Below, one piece after another: positions 9,143 to 17,697 of a stretch of DNA of 64,000 bases. The notes under the pieces are model-generated. The model ran no database searches. It was not told the DNA's origin and saw only the letters and a list, made by a program, of their open reading frames with translations. Position 1 is the first letter of the stretch. Each line of letters opens with the position of its first letter. A program made the translations under genes and the position numbers. Source of the stretch: Nocardioides panzhihuensis (GTDB lineage Bacteria; Actinomycetota; Actinomycetes; Propionibacteriales; Nocardioidaceae); contig NZ_JACBZR010000001.1 in NCBI RefSeq assembly GCF_013408335.1, forward strand, positions 1,736,001-1,800,000, read 5' to 3'.

Positions 9143-9181
9143 GAACACTGCTGTTCGAGATTAACTTGAACAGCAGTGTTC
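9143..9181. promoter_or_regulatory. Perfect 14-bp inverted repeat (TetR-type double operator) upstream of the MFS operon
   Basis: GAACACTGCTGTTC (9143-9156) and GAACAGCAGTGTTC (9168-9181) are exact inverted repeats. Each is preceded by a matching 7-8 bp stretch (TTAACAT at 9137 and TTAACTT at 9161), so the pair can also be read as two 21-bp operators TTAAC[A/T]TGAACA....TGTTC. It is 25 bases from the MFS start. The motif style is typical of TetR repressors. No regulator gene lies next to it, so the cognate protein must be elsewhere. Confidence 0.72.
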
Positions 9182-9330
9182 GACAAGAGAGTTTTCGAGA
9201 ACCTAGCCAATTTCTGTATGTTCGGTCAGTACCTGCCCGGATCCAGCAGGGAGCGCCTGGAATGAAGATGTCGCCGCCGCCGGACTGCCCGCCCGTGCCT
9301 TGTTCCGTGATCTAGCAGAAAGTGCATGGG

Positions 9331-10152
9331 ATGCAGCCTTCTGACCCGTACAACTCCGGCGCCTCAAGTGGGAGCCGACGTACGACTCGACTGCCCAAAC
9401 CATTTGGCTGGGTCGTCGCGGTGCTCGTCGTCATTGCCGGGGCATTCGTCACCTATCAGGGCGTAACCGATGCCGAGCTGAGCGGTCCCGGACGCGGAGT
9501 GGCGCTGTCATTGGGCCTCGCGTTGGTTCTGGGTGCCGTCGCACTGGTGCTGGCGCTGGTTCCCACCAGTGGGAAAGGGCGTGTGGGGTTGACCGAAGAC
9601 GGTCGGACGATCGAACTCAGGATGAGAGCGCGTACGCCGCTGACCATGCTGCTGGTGGGTATCGGATTCACGGGGTTCTTCTTGGCAGCAGGAATCGCCG
9701 TGGGCGTTCCCGGTGGGGGAGTGCTCGTCTGGGCGATCGGGCTCCTGTTCGTCATCCTCATCCCGGACTCGGTCAGGGCGCTGACGCGCAAGCCCACCCT
9801 GCGTTTGTCCGCGGACAAGGTCGACCTTCGCGGCTGGACCACCGACGTCAGTCTTGCCTGGGACGACATTCATACCGTTCTGTACGTCGACAGCGACCCG
9901 ATCCGTCCACGGCTCAATCTCCTCGGTCGAACGACATCGCCCTCGTTCGCAGCGAAGAGCAGCAAGCTGATCGTCCCGATGGACCGAAAGCCCAAGCGTC
10001 CCGAGGTCTCGGTGTATCTCGCGGCGTTTGATGAACCCGACCGGTTGCGTGTTGCTCTCGAGCATCTCCAGCGGATGAGCGCTGGCGAGCGGGCGTCTTG
10101 GATCGGGCCGGGCGCGGTAGAACTGCTGGATGGGACGCTGCAGCGGGCCTGA
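9331..10152 (+). CDS. Membrane protein with C-terminal PH-like soluble domain
   Basis: A 273-residue protein of unrecognised family. Two hydrophobic segments lie at about residues 25-75 and two more near 105-145. The remaining 125 residues are soluble and beta-rich, with a W-D-x-[I/L] motif (SLAWDDIHTVLYV) typical of small PH-like actinobacterial membrane proteins. Either GTG 9322 or ATG 9331 could start translation; neither has a strong ribosome-binding site. The topology and the WD motif recall the protein at 12958-13698 (SARWDALDRV), so the two may be distant relatives. It converges on zwf. Confidence 0.7.
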   Translation: MQPSDPYNSGASSGSRRTTRLPKPFGWVVAVLVVIAGAFVTYQGVTDAELSGPGRGVALSLGLALVLGAVALVLALVPTSGKGRVGLTEDGRTIELRMRARTPLTMLLVGIGFTGFFLAAGIAVGVPGGGVLVWAIGLLFVILIPDSVRALTRKPTLRLSADKVDLRGWTTDVSLAWDDIHTVLYVDSDPIRPRLNLLGRTTSPSFAAKSSKLIVPMDRKPKRPEVSVYLAAFDEPDRLRVALEHLQRMSAGERASWIGPGAVELLDGTLQRA

Positions 10153-10171
10153 GCCCCCGACCGTACGCGGC

Positions 10172-11614
10172 CTAGGCCGACTGGTTCCTTCCCAGCCGCC
10201 AGCCGCCGATGGGCAGCTCGAGTGCGGACTCAGGCCCCCACGATCCCTGCGGGTAAGGCTCCACGGTGGGCCGATGCTCGAGGACCGGCTGGCAGATCTC
10301 CCACAGCCGCTCGACCTCGCGCGCACTGGTGAACAGGGTCCGGTCACCGTTCATGACGTCGAGGAGCAGCCGCTCGTACGCCTCCAGCGGCCCGGCGTCC
10401 GGCGTGTCCTCGGCGAGGTCGAGGCGGAAGACACCCTCGACCAGTGCCATGCCGGGGCCGGGGCGCTTGGCCCGGACGTCGATCTCGATCCGGGCCTCGT
10501 CGCTGAGCTCGATCACCAGCTCGTTGGGCTCTGCCCGACCGGGGTCCGCCGGCTGCAGCCACTGGTGGCGCGGGTCGATGAAGCGGATCGTGATCGTCCG
10601 ACGCCCGGCGGCGAGCGCCTTGCCGGTGCGAAGGTAGAACGGCACCCCGCGCCAACGGTCGTTGTCGATCCACGCCTCGATCGCGACGTACGTCTCCACG
10701 TCGGAGTCGGCGGCGACGTCGGGCTCCTCGCGATAGCCGTCGTACTGCCCGAAGACCACGCGCTCGGGGTCCAGCGGCCGGACGGCTGCGAAGGCGGCGG
10801 CCTTCGCCGCGCGGATCGCGCCTTCCCGGAAGGCGTGCGGATCCTCCATCGCGACGAACCCGAGGAGCTGGCACAGGTGGGTGGTGACCATGTCGCGCAG
10901 GCAGCCGGTGCCCTCGTAGAAGCTGCCGCGGCCCTTGACGGTGAGCGTCTCCGGGACGTCGATCTGCACCGACTCGATGCTGTGCCGGTTCCAGGCGGGC
11001 TCGAAGAGACCGTTCGCAAAGCGCAGCGCGAGCAGGTTCTGCACGGCCTCCTTCCCGATGAAGTGATCGATCCGGAAGATCTGTTTCTCCTCGAACGCCT
11101 CGCTGAGCACGGCATCGAGCTCGCGCGCCGACGCAAGATCGGTGCCGAACGGCTTCTCTGCGACCAGCCGGCTGCGCGCGTTCAACCCCTCGCGGGCGAG
11201 CATCCCGACCATCGGCTCCACGGCCTGCGGCGGCACGGAAAGGTAGAGAAGCCTCTGTACGTCGCCCACCGTCTGCCCGCTTGCGAGCGCGAGCTGGTCC
11301 TCAGCCTCGTGCACCGCCTCGGCCAGCGCGGCGCCGTCCTCGGCAGAGGAGGCGACGAAGCGGATCCGCTCCAGCAGCGGCCCGGCGACGCTCTCGTCGA
11401 CCTCTTTGACGAACTCGTTCAGCGCCTGGCGGACCTGGTCACGAAACTCGTCGTCGGTGCCGGGCGAGCGCCGCCCGCTGCCGATGATGGCGAGCTGGTC
11501 GGGAAGCCGCTTGGCGAGGGCGAGCCGGTACAGCCCGGGGAACAGCTTGCGCGCGGCGAGGTCACCGGTCGCGCCGAAGAGGACGAGTACGTGCGGAGCT
11601 GGTTTGGAGGACAC
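10172..11614 (-). CDS. zwf: Glucose-6-phosphate 1-dehydrogenase
   Basis: A protein of about 480 residues, normal for the family. The NADP-binding loop is [15 protein letters not shown] at the N-terminus, the catalytic region is [13 protein letters not shown] near residue 185, and EKPFG precedes it. The enzyme oxidises glucose-6-phosphate to 6-phosphogluconolactone and makes NADPH for the pentose phosphate pathway. The start is uncertain: GTG at 11614 gives a short leader and TTG at 11626 is also in frame. It stands alone rather than in the usual tkt-tal-zwf-opcA group, so it may be a second copy. Confidence 0.93.
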   Translation of the reverse strand: MSSKPAPHVLVLFGATGDLAARKLFPGLYRLALAKRLPDQLAIIGSGRRSPGTDDEFRDQVRQALNEFVKEVDESVAGPLLERIRFVASSAEDGAALAEAVHEAEDQLALASGQTVGDVQRLLYLSVPPQAVEPMVGMLAREGLNARSRLVAEKPFGTDLASARELDAVLSEAFEEKQIFRIDHFIGKEAVQNLLALRFANGLFEPAWNRHSIESVQIDVPETLTVKGRGSFYEGTGCLRDMVTTHLCQLLGFVAMEDPHAFREGAIRAAKAAAFAAVRPLDPERVVFGQYDGYREEPDVAADSDVETYVAIEAWIDNDRWRGVPFYLRTGKALAAGRRTITIRFIDPRHQWLQPADPGRAEPNELVIELSDEARIEIDVRAKRPGPGMALVEGVFRLDLAEDTPDAGPLEAYERLLLDVMNGDRTLFTSAREVERLWEICQPVLEHRPTVEPYPQGSWGPESALELPIGGWRLGRNQSA

Positions 11615-11744
11615 ATGCCCAGTCAACCACCCGCGGTCGAGGTGTCAGGGACTCCCACTTCGGCCGTCAGAGTCTCACCGAAACGGACGCGGCCGACGTC
11701 GCCCCGCCCTACGCTGAGTCACCACGCCGTGTTGGAGGCCGCCG

Positions 11745-12935
11745 GTGCATGCTCCCGATCAGCCCGTGACCGAGCGCCGCCCCGAGCTGGATGCTCTTCG
11801 CGCGCTGATCGTCGTCGGCCTGATCTTCTTCCACTCGGCCATGGTCTTCGACGCCGAGGGCGACTTCTACGTCAAGAACGACGCCACGACCAACGTGACC
11901 GCGGCCGCCGGACCGGTGGTGGTCTGGGCGATGCCGCTGATGTTCGTGATCGCCGGGGTCGGCGCGGCGATGTCGCTGCGGCGCCGCGGTGCCGGCGGCT
12001 TCGCCGTCGAGCGCGTACGCCGCCTCGGGGTCCCGCTGGTGTTCTCGGCCTTCGTGCTCCTGCCCCTGCCGCAGTGGCTCCGCCACCGGCAGGACGGCTC
12101 GGCGGAGTCCTACCTCGCCTACTGCCGGCGGTTCCTCGACGTCCATCTGAGCGTGTCGAACCTGCCCTTCCTCGTACGCGGCGAAGAGTTCGAGTCCGGC
12201 CACCTCTGGTTCGTCGTACTCCTCCTCGCGTTCTCCCTCGTGGTCGCGCTCCTGGTCGCACTCGTCACGTGGCGCGCCTCGAGCCGAACCTCGGCCTGGT
12301 CGGCGTCGACGGCTGCCGCGGTCGAGGCCCGCCCCGTACTGCTGCTGCTCCTGGCCCTACCGCTCGCTGCCGTCTGCGCGGTGTGGGGCCTCGAGGTGGA
12401 GTACGGCGGCTGGCACCGGCTCGCCTACCTCATCTTCTTCGCCGCAGGCGTTGTGATCGCCACCGATCCGCGGTTCCGCCCCGCGATGCGACGGATCGCC
12501 GTCCCGGCCGCCTGGCTCTGTCTGCCGTTGTTCCTGGCCAGCACGCCGGGCTTCTTCGGGACCGACGAGCCGTTCACGGCGATGGAGCCGCTCGCTGTCT
12601 GGGCTCGCGTCTGTTACGGCGCGACCGGCTGGTTCGCGGTGGTCGCGATCCTCGGCCTCCTCGACCGCCCGCGGCCCGCCACGCGACCGGCGGTCTCCTC
12701 GCGCCGATCCCGCCTGACGGCGTACCTCGGCGACGCCGTCCTCCCGCTCTACGTGCTCCACCAGCCGATCGTGGTCGCCGTCGCGTACGTCGTCGTCGCC
12801 TGGGAGCTTCCGGCCGTGGCCAAGTACGTGGTGATCGTCGCTGTCTCGCTCGCGGTGACCATCGCGATCTACGACCTGTTCGTTCGCCGTACCCCGGTCA
12901 CGCGGTTCCTGTTCGGGATGCGGCCGGCTGCTTAG
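11745..12935 (+). CDS. Acyltransferase 3 family membrane protein
   Basis: A 396-residue protein starting at GTG 11745 with GGAGG eight bases upstream. The N-terminus reads RRPELDALRALIVVGLIFFHSAMVF, the family's hallmark R-x-x-x-[L/I]-D-x-[L/I]-R opening with the following His. About ten hydrophobic segments follow. YVLHQPIVVAVAYVV near residue 345 is the typical C-terminal motif. Members O-acylate sugars, peptidoglycan, lipids or antibiotics at the membrane; the acceptor is unknown. It diverges from zwf with a 130-bp promoter region between them. Confidence 0.88.
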   Translation: MHAPDQPVTERRPELDALRALIVVGLIFFHSAMVFDAEGDFYVKNDATTNVTAAAGPVVVWAMPLMFVIAGVGAAMSLRRRGAGGFAVERVRRLGVPLVFSAFVLLPLPQWLRHRQDGSAESYLAYCRRFLDVHLSVSNLPFLVRGEEFESGHLWFVVLLLAFSLVVALLVALVTWRASSRTSAWSASTAAAVEARPVLLLLLALPLAAVCAVWGLEVEYGGWHRLAYLIFFAAGVVIATDPRFRPAMRRIAVPAAWLCLPLFLASTPGFFGTDEPFTAMEPLAVWARVCYGATGWFAVVAILGLLDRPRPATRPAVSSRRSRLTAYLGDAVLPLYVLHQPIVVAVAYVVVAWELPAVAKYVVIVAVSLAVTIAIYDLFVRRTPVTRFLFGMRPAA

Positions 12936-12957
12936 GGAGGACCAGGGACCGGAAGCT

Positions 12958-13698
12958 CTAGCTCGTAGGAACCTTGCTGGGGCGTCGGTCGGGGTGACGG
13001 AGCAGGTCGTCGACGTACTCCGCGAGCGGAACTGGGCCGCTTGCCATGAGGCCCAGCGGGACCTGAATCTCAGTCGCAGGTCCGGAGATGAGCAGCTGAA
13101 CCTTCGGCTCAGGGGTGATCTCGACTCTGTCCAAGGCGTCCCACCGAGCTGACCATGCGCGGCGGTAGCCGTGGTAGGTGACCAGGTCGTGCGTGAGCAC
13201 CAGGCGGTTCAGCCTGTACTTGCCCAGCAGCACCATGACGAGCACTGGCAGACACGCCAGTGCGACGAGGAACGAGACGACGAACATCGTCATCGAGCCT
13301 TCCTCGACTCCGTCGCGCACGACTGACACCCCGAGTGCGACCGGATAGAAGACGATGCCGATCAGCGCTATCAACAGCGCGAGTGCGAAGAACCGGGACC
13401 CTCGCAATACGACCTGGCCCGGGTTCTCTTCGATCACGAGGGCTTCGGAGCGGCGGCGTGCCATGCTCAGCACCAGCGCTGCGGTCGGAAGTAGAACGAC
13501 GGTCGCCATCAGCACGGTAGCGATGCGAGCTGCGGTCGAGCCGGAGATCCAGAGGACCCAGAGGCCGAGCCCGAGCCCAGCGATCACCAGTGTGATGAGT
13601 ACGTAAACGCGCACAACTGACTTCGACAGAACAGGCGGCGCGACGAACCGTCCGTCCGCGCTTCCTCGCGGTGAGTCAGTCCCAGAATGTGATGGCAT
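12958..13698 (-). CDS. Four-helix membrane protein with C-terminal PH-like domain (candidate immunity protein)
   Basis: A 246-residue protein starting MPSHSGTDSPRGSADG, with hydrophobic segments at about residues 30-75 and 110-160. A soluble C-terminal domain contains YHGYRRAWSARWDALDRVEI. The start overlaps the 3' end of the upstream WXG-like gene by 23 bases, so it belongs to the same minus-strand operon. A small membrane protein encoded directly after a secreted protein with a glycine-zipper C-terminus is a common layout for an immunity protein. That role is inferred from position and topology; no family was recognised. Confidence 0.68.
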   Translation of the reverse strand: MPSHSGTDSPRGSADGRFVAPPVLSKSVVRVYVLITLVIAGLGLGLWVLWISGSTAARIATVLMATVVLLPTAALVLSMARRRSEALVIEENPGQVVLRGSRFFALALLIALIGIVFYPVALGVSVVRDGVEEGSMTMFVVSFLVALACLPVLVMVLLGKYRLNRLVLTHDLVTYHGYRRAWSARWDALDRVEITPEPKVQLLISGPATEIQVPLGLMASGPVPLAEYVDDLLRHPDRRPSKVPTS

Positions 13699-14836
13699 CG
13701 CCCACTGCCTCCAGACCGTCATCGATCTTCTCGCGGGTCTCATCTGACACCCAGTTCTCGTAAGCGTATTCGGCAGCAAGGCCAACACCGATACCCACCA
13801 CGGCTGCCCCGGCCGCGACAGCGATGACTGGCGCGCCGACACCGATCAGTGCGGCACCACCGACGACGGCGGCCGCGCCGAGAGCACCACCAGCCACACC
13901 GGCAGCTTCGCCGACAACGACCTTCGACGGGGACTCCCCGTTGGCGATCTCGGCGCCTGCAAACCCGATGGAGGCAACGGTTCCGATTACGGGAAGCCGT
14001 CGGGCAAAACGCTCTGCACCTTCGCCGAGGGCGTCCAACCCGCGAGCCGCTGCGCGGTTCCCCCGTACATCAGTGGCCTCGCCCGCAGCTCGTCGGCCGG
14101 GGTGTCCCGAGCGTCGGTTATCGACGGCTTCTGCTGCTTCACTCCGCAGACGGGCTGCCTCTCCGCGAGTGTGGTTCGCGTACTGGGTTAGCCGGCGTTC
14201 GTTGGCATCGAAGTACATCCCTGTCATCGCTGGCGGAAGTTTCTTGATGGCGGCGATCACGACATCCAGCGGTGATGGGCCGTCGACCGTGCTCCAGAAC
14301 TTCTTGAGGTTCGAGTCGACCCAGTTCTGAAGATCTTTGTTGTCTTCCTCGACCTCTTTGGCGATCTCGTTGTAGAGCTCGATCTTCTTGTTCTGCGCCT
14401 CGAACTTGGCGTTCTTCTGATCCCAGGCGGCGGATTCCTCAGGAGTCGAACCCGCAGGAAGGTCGCCGGGCGATTCTGCGGGTGCCGGTTCGGTAATGGT
14501 CTCACCTGACAGAGCCAGGCCTCCGCCGCTTGCTCGCGTACGCCGGTCTGCCATGCGGTTTTGCACGGCCTCGAGTTTGTAGGCGTAGGCGTCGAACTTC
14601 TGGCCAGCTTCGCGCAGGTGCCCTTCTTGATGATCGGCGGCCTTGACGAGTTCGCTACTCAGCCCGCTGTACGCCTCGCCGGACTCGCCCTCCCAGCCGT
14701 CGCGCGCTTTGGAACGAGCCTGGTGGCTGTCCTCGCCGGCATCTGCGACCGCCGACTTGAGCGTCTTGCCGAGGAAATCAGCTGCAGAGCGGACCTGTGT
14801 TGGCTTGCCTGGTACATGAGTGTCGATCCCCGCCAT
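13676..14836 (-). CDS. WXG100-like protein with glycine-zipper C-terminus (candidate exported toxin)
   Basis: A 386-residue protein. Residues 1-100 form a helical WXG100-type domain with GWEGESGEAY at the turn. A Pro/Glu-rich linker and a long charged helical region follow (residues about 105-260). Residues about 290-350 are an Ala/Gly/Val-rich double hydrophobic segment (GVAGGALGAAAVVGGAAL and similar). The end is acidic, YENWVSDETREKIDDGL. The layout resembles type VII (ESX) exported effectors with a membrane-inserting tail. The ATG at 14836 has GAGGAA nine bases upstream and lies two bases after the preceding gene. No ESX core genes are in the window. Effector status is inference. Confidence 0.65.
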   Translation of the reverse strand: MAGIDTHVPGKPTQVRSAADFLGKTLKSAVADAGEDSHQARSKARDGWEGESGEAYSGLSSELVKAADHQEGHLREAGQKFDAYAYKLEAVQNRMADRRTRASGGGLALSGETITEPAPAESPGDLPAGSTPEESAAWDQKNAKFEAQNKKIELYNEIAKEVEEDNKDLQNWVDSNLKKFWSTVDGPSPLDVVIAAIKKLPPAMTGMYFDANERRLTQYANHTRGEAARLRSEAAEAVDNRRSGHPGRRAAGEATDVRGNRAAARGLDALGEGAERFARRLPVIGTVASIGFAGAEIANGESPSKVVVGEAAGVAGGALGAAAVVGGAALIGVGAPVIAVAAGAAVVGIGVGLAAEYAYENWVSDETREKIDDGLEAVGDAITFWD

Positions 14837-14838
14837 CG

Positions 14839-15156
14839 TTAACCGTTCCTCGGGTGCTCGCCGCCAGCGTTGAGGCTGGATTCGAGGCGCCGTAGGGGAC
14901 CGGCGGCCTCTTCGTCGGTCTGGTCCAGGTCCTTGACCACGCTGCTCACCATGTTTCCGACGGCCCCATTCGCGATCGAGAGCTGATCGGCATGCTCGGT
15001 CAGCTGGGCCAAGATGTCGCTGATGAGGGCCGACGCGATCCCTGCGTCGACCGATCCAGGCAAACTCGATGCGGTCTCCTCGATGCCCGAGGCCGCTTCC
15101 TTGTGGAGGGTCGCAATCCGTTCGCCGTCGCCAGGGTCGATGCGCAGCTCGCTCAC
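14839..15156 (-). CDS. Small helical WXG100-like / ESX-associated protein
   Basis: A 105-residue, mostly helical protein beginning MSELRIDPGDGERIATLHKE, without signal peptide or Cys. Size, helix content and position directly before a WXG100-domain gene (two bases apart) match the small partner proteins encoded with actinobacterial type VII substrates. It lacks a clear WxG turn (the central loop reads SSLPGSVDAG). It overlaps the upstream gene by four bases (ATGA). It may form a heterodimer with the following product; the sequence alone does not prove this. Confidence 0.6.
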   Translation of the reverse strand: MSELRIDPGDGERIATLHKEAASGIEETASSLPGSVDAGIASALISDILAQLTEHADQLSIANGAVGNMVSSVVKDLDQTDEEAAGPLRRLESSLNAGGEHPRNG

Positions 15157-15449
15157 TGGGCATCCCGCCTGAGTTCGTCGGGCAGGGGCTGGTCGATGAC
15201 GATGACGTCGTACGGGCTGACCTTGTTGAGCTCGTCGAGCTGGTCGGTCTTGTAAAGGACCCAGGGCTGCTCGGTTCCGCAGCAGTCGGCCAGACGATCC
15301 AGCGCGGTGTACGCGAGCAGTGCGACTCGGCCGTCAAGCAGGCGTCGCATCTCGATTTCGACGGGCTCGCCATCGGCTCCGCCGCCGGGTGATGCGGGTA
15401 GGTACATGACCGGCGGGATCGCCTGACGTGTCTGTCCTTCGGCTTGCAT
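15153..15449 (-). CDS. SAV_915/SseB-like small protein
   Basis: A 98-residue protein. The core MRRLLDGRVALLAYTALDRLADCCG followed by PYDVIVIDQPLP resembles the actinobacterial SAV_915 family, related to the SseB N-terminal fold, whose genes often accompany ESX-associated operons. The family assignment is from memory of the pattern and is moderate. It is the first gene of the four-gene minus-strand unit (this gene, helical partner, WXG-like protein, membrane protein) and its stop overlaps the next start. The promoter should lie in 15450-15686, where I see no operator or other gene. Confidence 0.6.
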   Translation of the reverse strand: MQAEGQTRQAIPPVMYLPASPGGGADGEPVEIEMRRLLDGRVALLAYTALDRLADCCGTEQPWVLYKTDQLDELNKVSPYDVIVIDQPLPDELRRDAQ

Positions 15450-15686
15450 GGAGCTGTCCTTCCGAGATCGTGGGGTGCTCTCCTACTCCTACCGCGTTGG
15501 CCGCAATCTAAACCAACGCGAGCATTCTTTACCTTATTGGTGGCCGATGAAGCGGGCCGAGGTCGGTGGCGGACCAGTCCAGAGTGGGCCGTTCTTCCGT
15601 AACGGGCGGCGGTTGGAGATACCTGAGACAGGGGACAGGGAGCCAGGTGTGCCTCGTTACAACCGCTGCGCCGCTAGGTTCCGCGA

Positions 15687-16520
15687 ATGCGCGAACATGC
15701 ATCCCGCGACGAGTCGCCGCAGCGCCCGACTGGTGATCAGGGCCGCAAGGAGATCCGTTACGACTTCATGACGGTCAACACGATCCGAGGTGCCGAGAAT
15801 CGCGCTGCCGTGAAGTGGACGAGCCAAGGGTGGGAGCTTGTTGGCCAGGACTCTGGGACGCTTCGCACCCAGCTGACGTTCCGACGGGAGAAGAAGCCCA
15901 TGAACCGACTCGTTCTGGTTGGCGGGATCTCAGCGGTGATGATCCTCATCGTTGCCGTCGTGTTGGGGACCATCAGCGAGGGCAACGACCCCGCGGCGAC
16001 GTCGGCTGAGCCGTCCGAAACAGCAGGCGTCGAGGAATCTGCGCAGACGGAGCGGGCGACGCACAGCGAATCGAGCCAGCCGTCCGGTGATGGATCGGGT
16101 GGTGGGGAAGAGGGTGACACACCTGCCTCACGGAAGGTCCTTACGGTCAAGAACAGTCCGGAGCTCGCCCAGGCCTTGGCAGTGTCGGACTACTGCGATG
16201 CGACCGTCGCCGACTTCGCCTCCAAGTACGCCGATGTACCGATCGCTTTCAACGGCAGCATTTCCGAGATGACTCAGCACCAGGGCGCAACGACGCGCTA
16301 CGACATTCTGGTCGCGCCCGGCGATGCCGGTGCTTCATCGACGGTGGGCCCAGCCATCCAGCTACGTGACGTTGGCGTGATCGATCTGAACCTGGTCGGC
16401 CCCAACGTCCCGCCTACTGTCGGGGTAGGAGACATGTTTCGCTTCAAGGCGACCGTTGGGAAATTCGACCCCGACTCTTGTCTCCTCACGCTATACCCTG
16501 TTGAGACCCGGTCCCGGTAA
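15687..16520 (+). CDS. DUF4839 domain-containing membrane-anchored protein
   Basis: A 277-residue protein. Residues 20-70 (EIRYDFMTVNTIRGAENRAA, then WELVGQDSGTLRTQLTFRR) match the N-terminal signature of DUF4839 proteins. One transmembrane segment follows at about 75-95, then a Ser/Glu/Gly-rich linker (residues 100-145). An extracellular domain follows with two Cys (DYCDATVADFASKYADVPIAFNGSI and DSCLLTLYP). The function is unknown; the family occurs in actinobacteria and some other Gram-positives. It is divergent from the WXG-like operon. The 16521-16665 stretch after it holds no gene I can support. Confidence 0.75.
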   Translation: MREHASRDESPQRPTGDQGRKEIRYDFMTVNTIRGAENRAAVKWTSQGWELVGQDSGTLRTQLTFRREKKPMNRLVLVGGISAVMILIVAVVLGTISEGNDPAATSAEPSETAGVEESAQTERATHSESSQPSGDGSGGGEEGDTPASRKVLTVKNSPELAQALAVSDYCDATVADFASKYADVPIAFNGSISEMTQHQGATTRYDILVAPGDAGASSTVGPAIQLRDVGVIDLNLVGPNVPPTVGVGDMFRFKATVGKFDPDSCLLTLYPVETRSR

Positions 16521-16665
16521 CGGGCCTTTACCAGCACCGGCCCCAGGACAGCTCTGGGTACCTTCCGGAACACCGGCTTAGTTGTCGAAGGCCGGCATCA
16601 GTTCGCCGGCGATCCGTGCTGCTTGCTTGACCCGAGCGCCGGACGCCGACGAACCGGAGCCGTTG

Positions 16666-16917
16666 ATGTACGGGTTCAGCGTCCTCGTGTGCCTGCCGGA
16701 CGGGCTCTCGTCGCCTCCGAGCGTCGGCACCGGAACGGTGATGCGCTCCTCGACGCTGCAGGGCTATGGCGAGGCCGCGGGCTTCATTGGGTTCGAGAAC
16801 CTTCCGATCGAGGACACCGAGCTCGTCCGCTGCGACGCGATCGTGGTCAGCGCGGTCCAGGGCACCGCCGCGGGGGTCGTGTTCTTCGGCTTCTGGCGCT
16901 TCTATCGGCTGTCCTGA
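16666..16917 (+). CDS. Hypothetical protein, possibly a truncated gene
   Basis: An 83-residue frame whose codons from 16670 onward end almost always in G or C, which supports coding. It starts MYGFSVLVCLPDG and ends FFGFWRFYRLS. The frame stays open upstream to a TTG at 16582, but codon bias is poorer there. On the minus strand the stretch 16575-16760 also carries an open frame ending in ...GELMPAFDN then stop, which could be the tail of a decayed gene. No family was recognised, and the locus may be a remnant. Confidence 0.35.
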   Translation: MYGFSVLVCLPDGLSSPPSVGTGTVMRSSTLQGYGEAAGFIGFENLPIEDTELVRCDAIVVSAVQGTAAGVVFFGFWRFYRLS

Positions 16918-16977
16918 TCGGCCTTTCCGCGCGGCGTACCGTGGGTTTCCTGAACCGGACCCGCTTGAGGCGGCCCT

Positions 16978-17688
16978 ATGAACACGACATCACCCTGGAG
17001 CGTCGCCGCGGCGCTCACCGCTCTCGGTGCACTCGTGCTGGCCGGGTGCAGCACTCCGGAGGGCGACATCGACGCGCCGGTCTCGGTCACCACGTCGCCG
17101 GCAGGCCCGCCGCCTTCTCCGTCCACTTCGTCGACGGCGCCGCCACCTTCACCCACCGAGACGCCGCTTTCCTCCGACGGCCGGCCGATGCGCGGGGAGT
17201 TGTTTATCCCGCGCATCGGCGTCACCGACCTCGTGGTCGTGCCCTACCGCGGCTGGACCGATGACGCACACGGCACCGAGATCCAGAACGGCGGCGTCGC
17301 GGCCAGCCCGCACGGTCCTCGTGGGGGCACGGGGCCGGGTGGGATCGGCAACTACCAGGTGACCGCGCACCGGCTCTCATCCACACGGGCGTTCCTAAGG
17401 CTGCCCGAGCTCGAACGAGGCGACCGGGTCCGGGTGCGCACCGAGGAAGCGACGTACGTCTATCGCATCACCGGCACCCGGGAGACGTCGTTCCGGTCGG
17501 CAGCGTCGCTGCGCGCGCAGCGCGCCGCCGTACCAGGCAAACCCGGCCAGGAGCCCACCCGCGCGATGATCACGCTGTCGACCTGCGCCACTCCTGAGGA
17601 CCACGCCGCTGGCAACTACTGGTCCGACGAGTTCGACAATCCCGAGCATCGCATCGACAAGATCGGCGTCCTCGTGGCCGTGCGGTGA
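16978..17688 (+). CDS. Sortase (TLxTC type, class E/F-like) with lipoprotein signal
   Basis: A 236-residue protein. The N-terminus carries a lipobox (ALVLAGCS, Cys near residue 23) followed by a Pro/Ser/Thr-rich spacer to about residue 65. The sortase domain contains the catalytic His in QVTAHR, the catalytic Cys in TLSTC and an Arg in EHRIDKIG near the C-terminus, so the His-Cys-Arg set is complete. Sortases cleave sorting signals and attach proteins to the cell wall. Most are anchored by a transmembrane helix, so the lipid anchor is unusual. No substrate gene with an LPxTG-like tail was seen nearby. It converges on the ABC-F gene. Confidence 0.88.
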   Translation: MNTTSPWSVAAALTALGALVLAGCSTPEGDIDAPVSVTTSPAGPPPSPSTSSTAPPPSPTETPLSSDGRPMRGELFIPRIGVTDLVVVPYRGWTDDAHGTEIQNGGVAASPHGPRGGTGPGGIGNYQVTAHRLSSTRAFLRLPELERGDRVRVRTEEATYVYRITGTRETSFRSAASLRAQRAAVPGKPGQEPTRAMITLSTCATPEDHAAGNYWSDEFDNPEHRIDKIGVLVAVR

Positions 17689-17697
17689 GTGCCGCCG

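Noticed and set aside
7678..9144. 488-codon plus-strand frame opposite the MFS exporter
   Set aside because: Shadow of a membrane protein gene: the product is Arg/Asp/Gly-rich low-complexity sequence without any domain.
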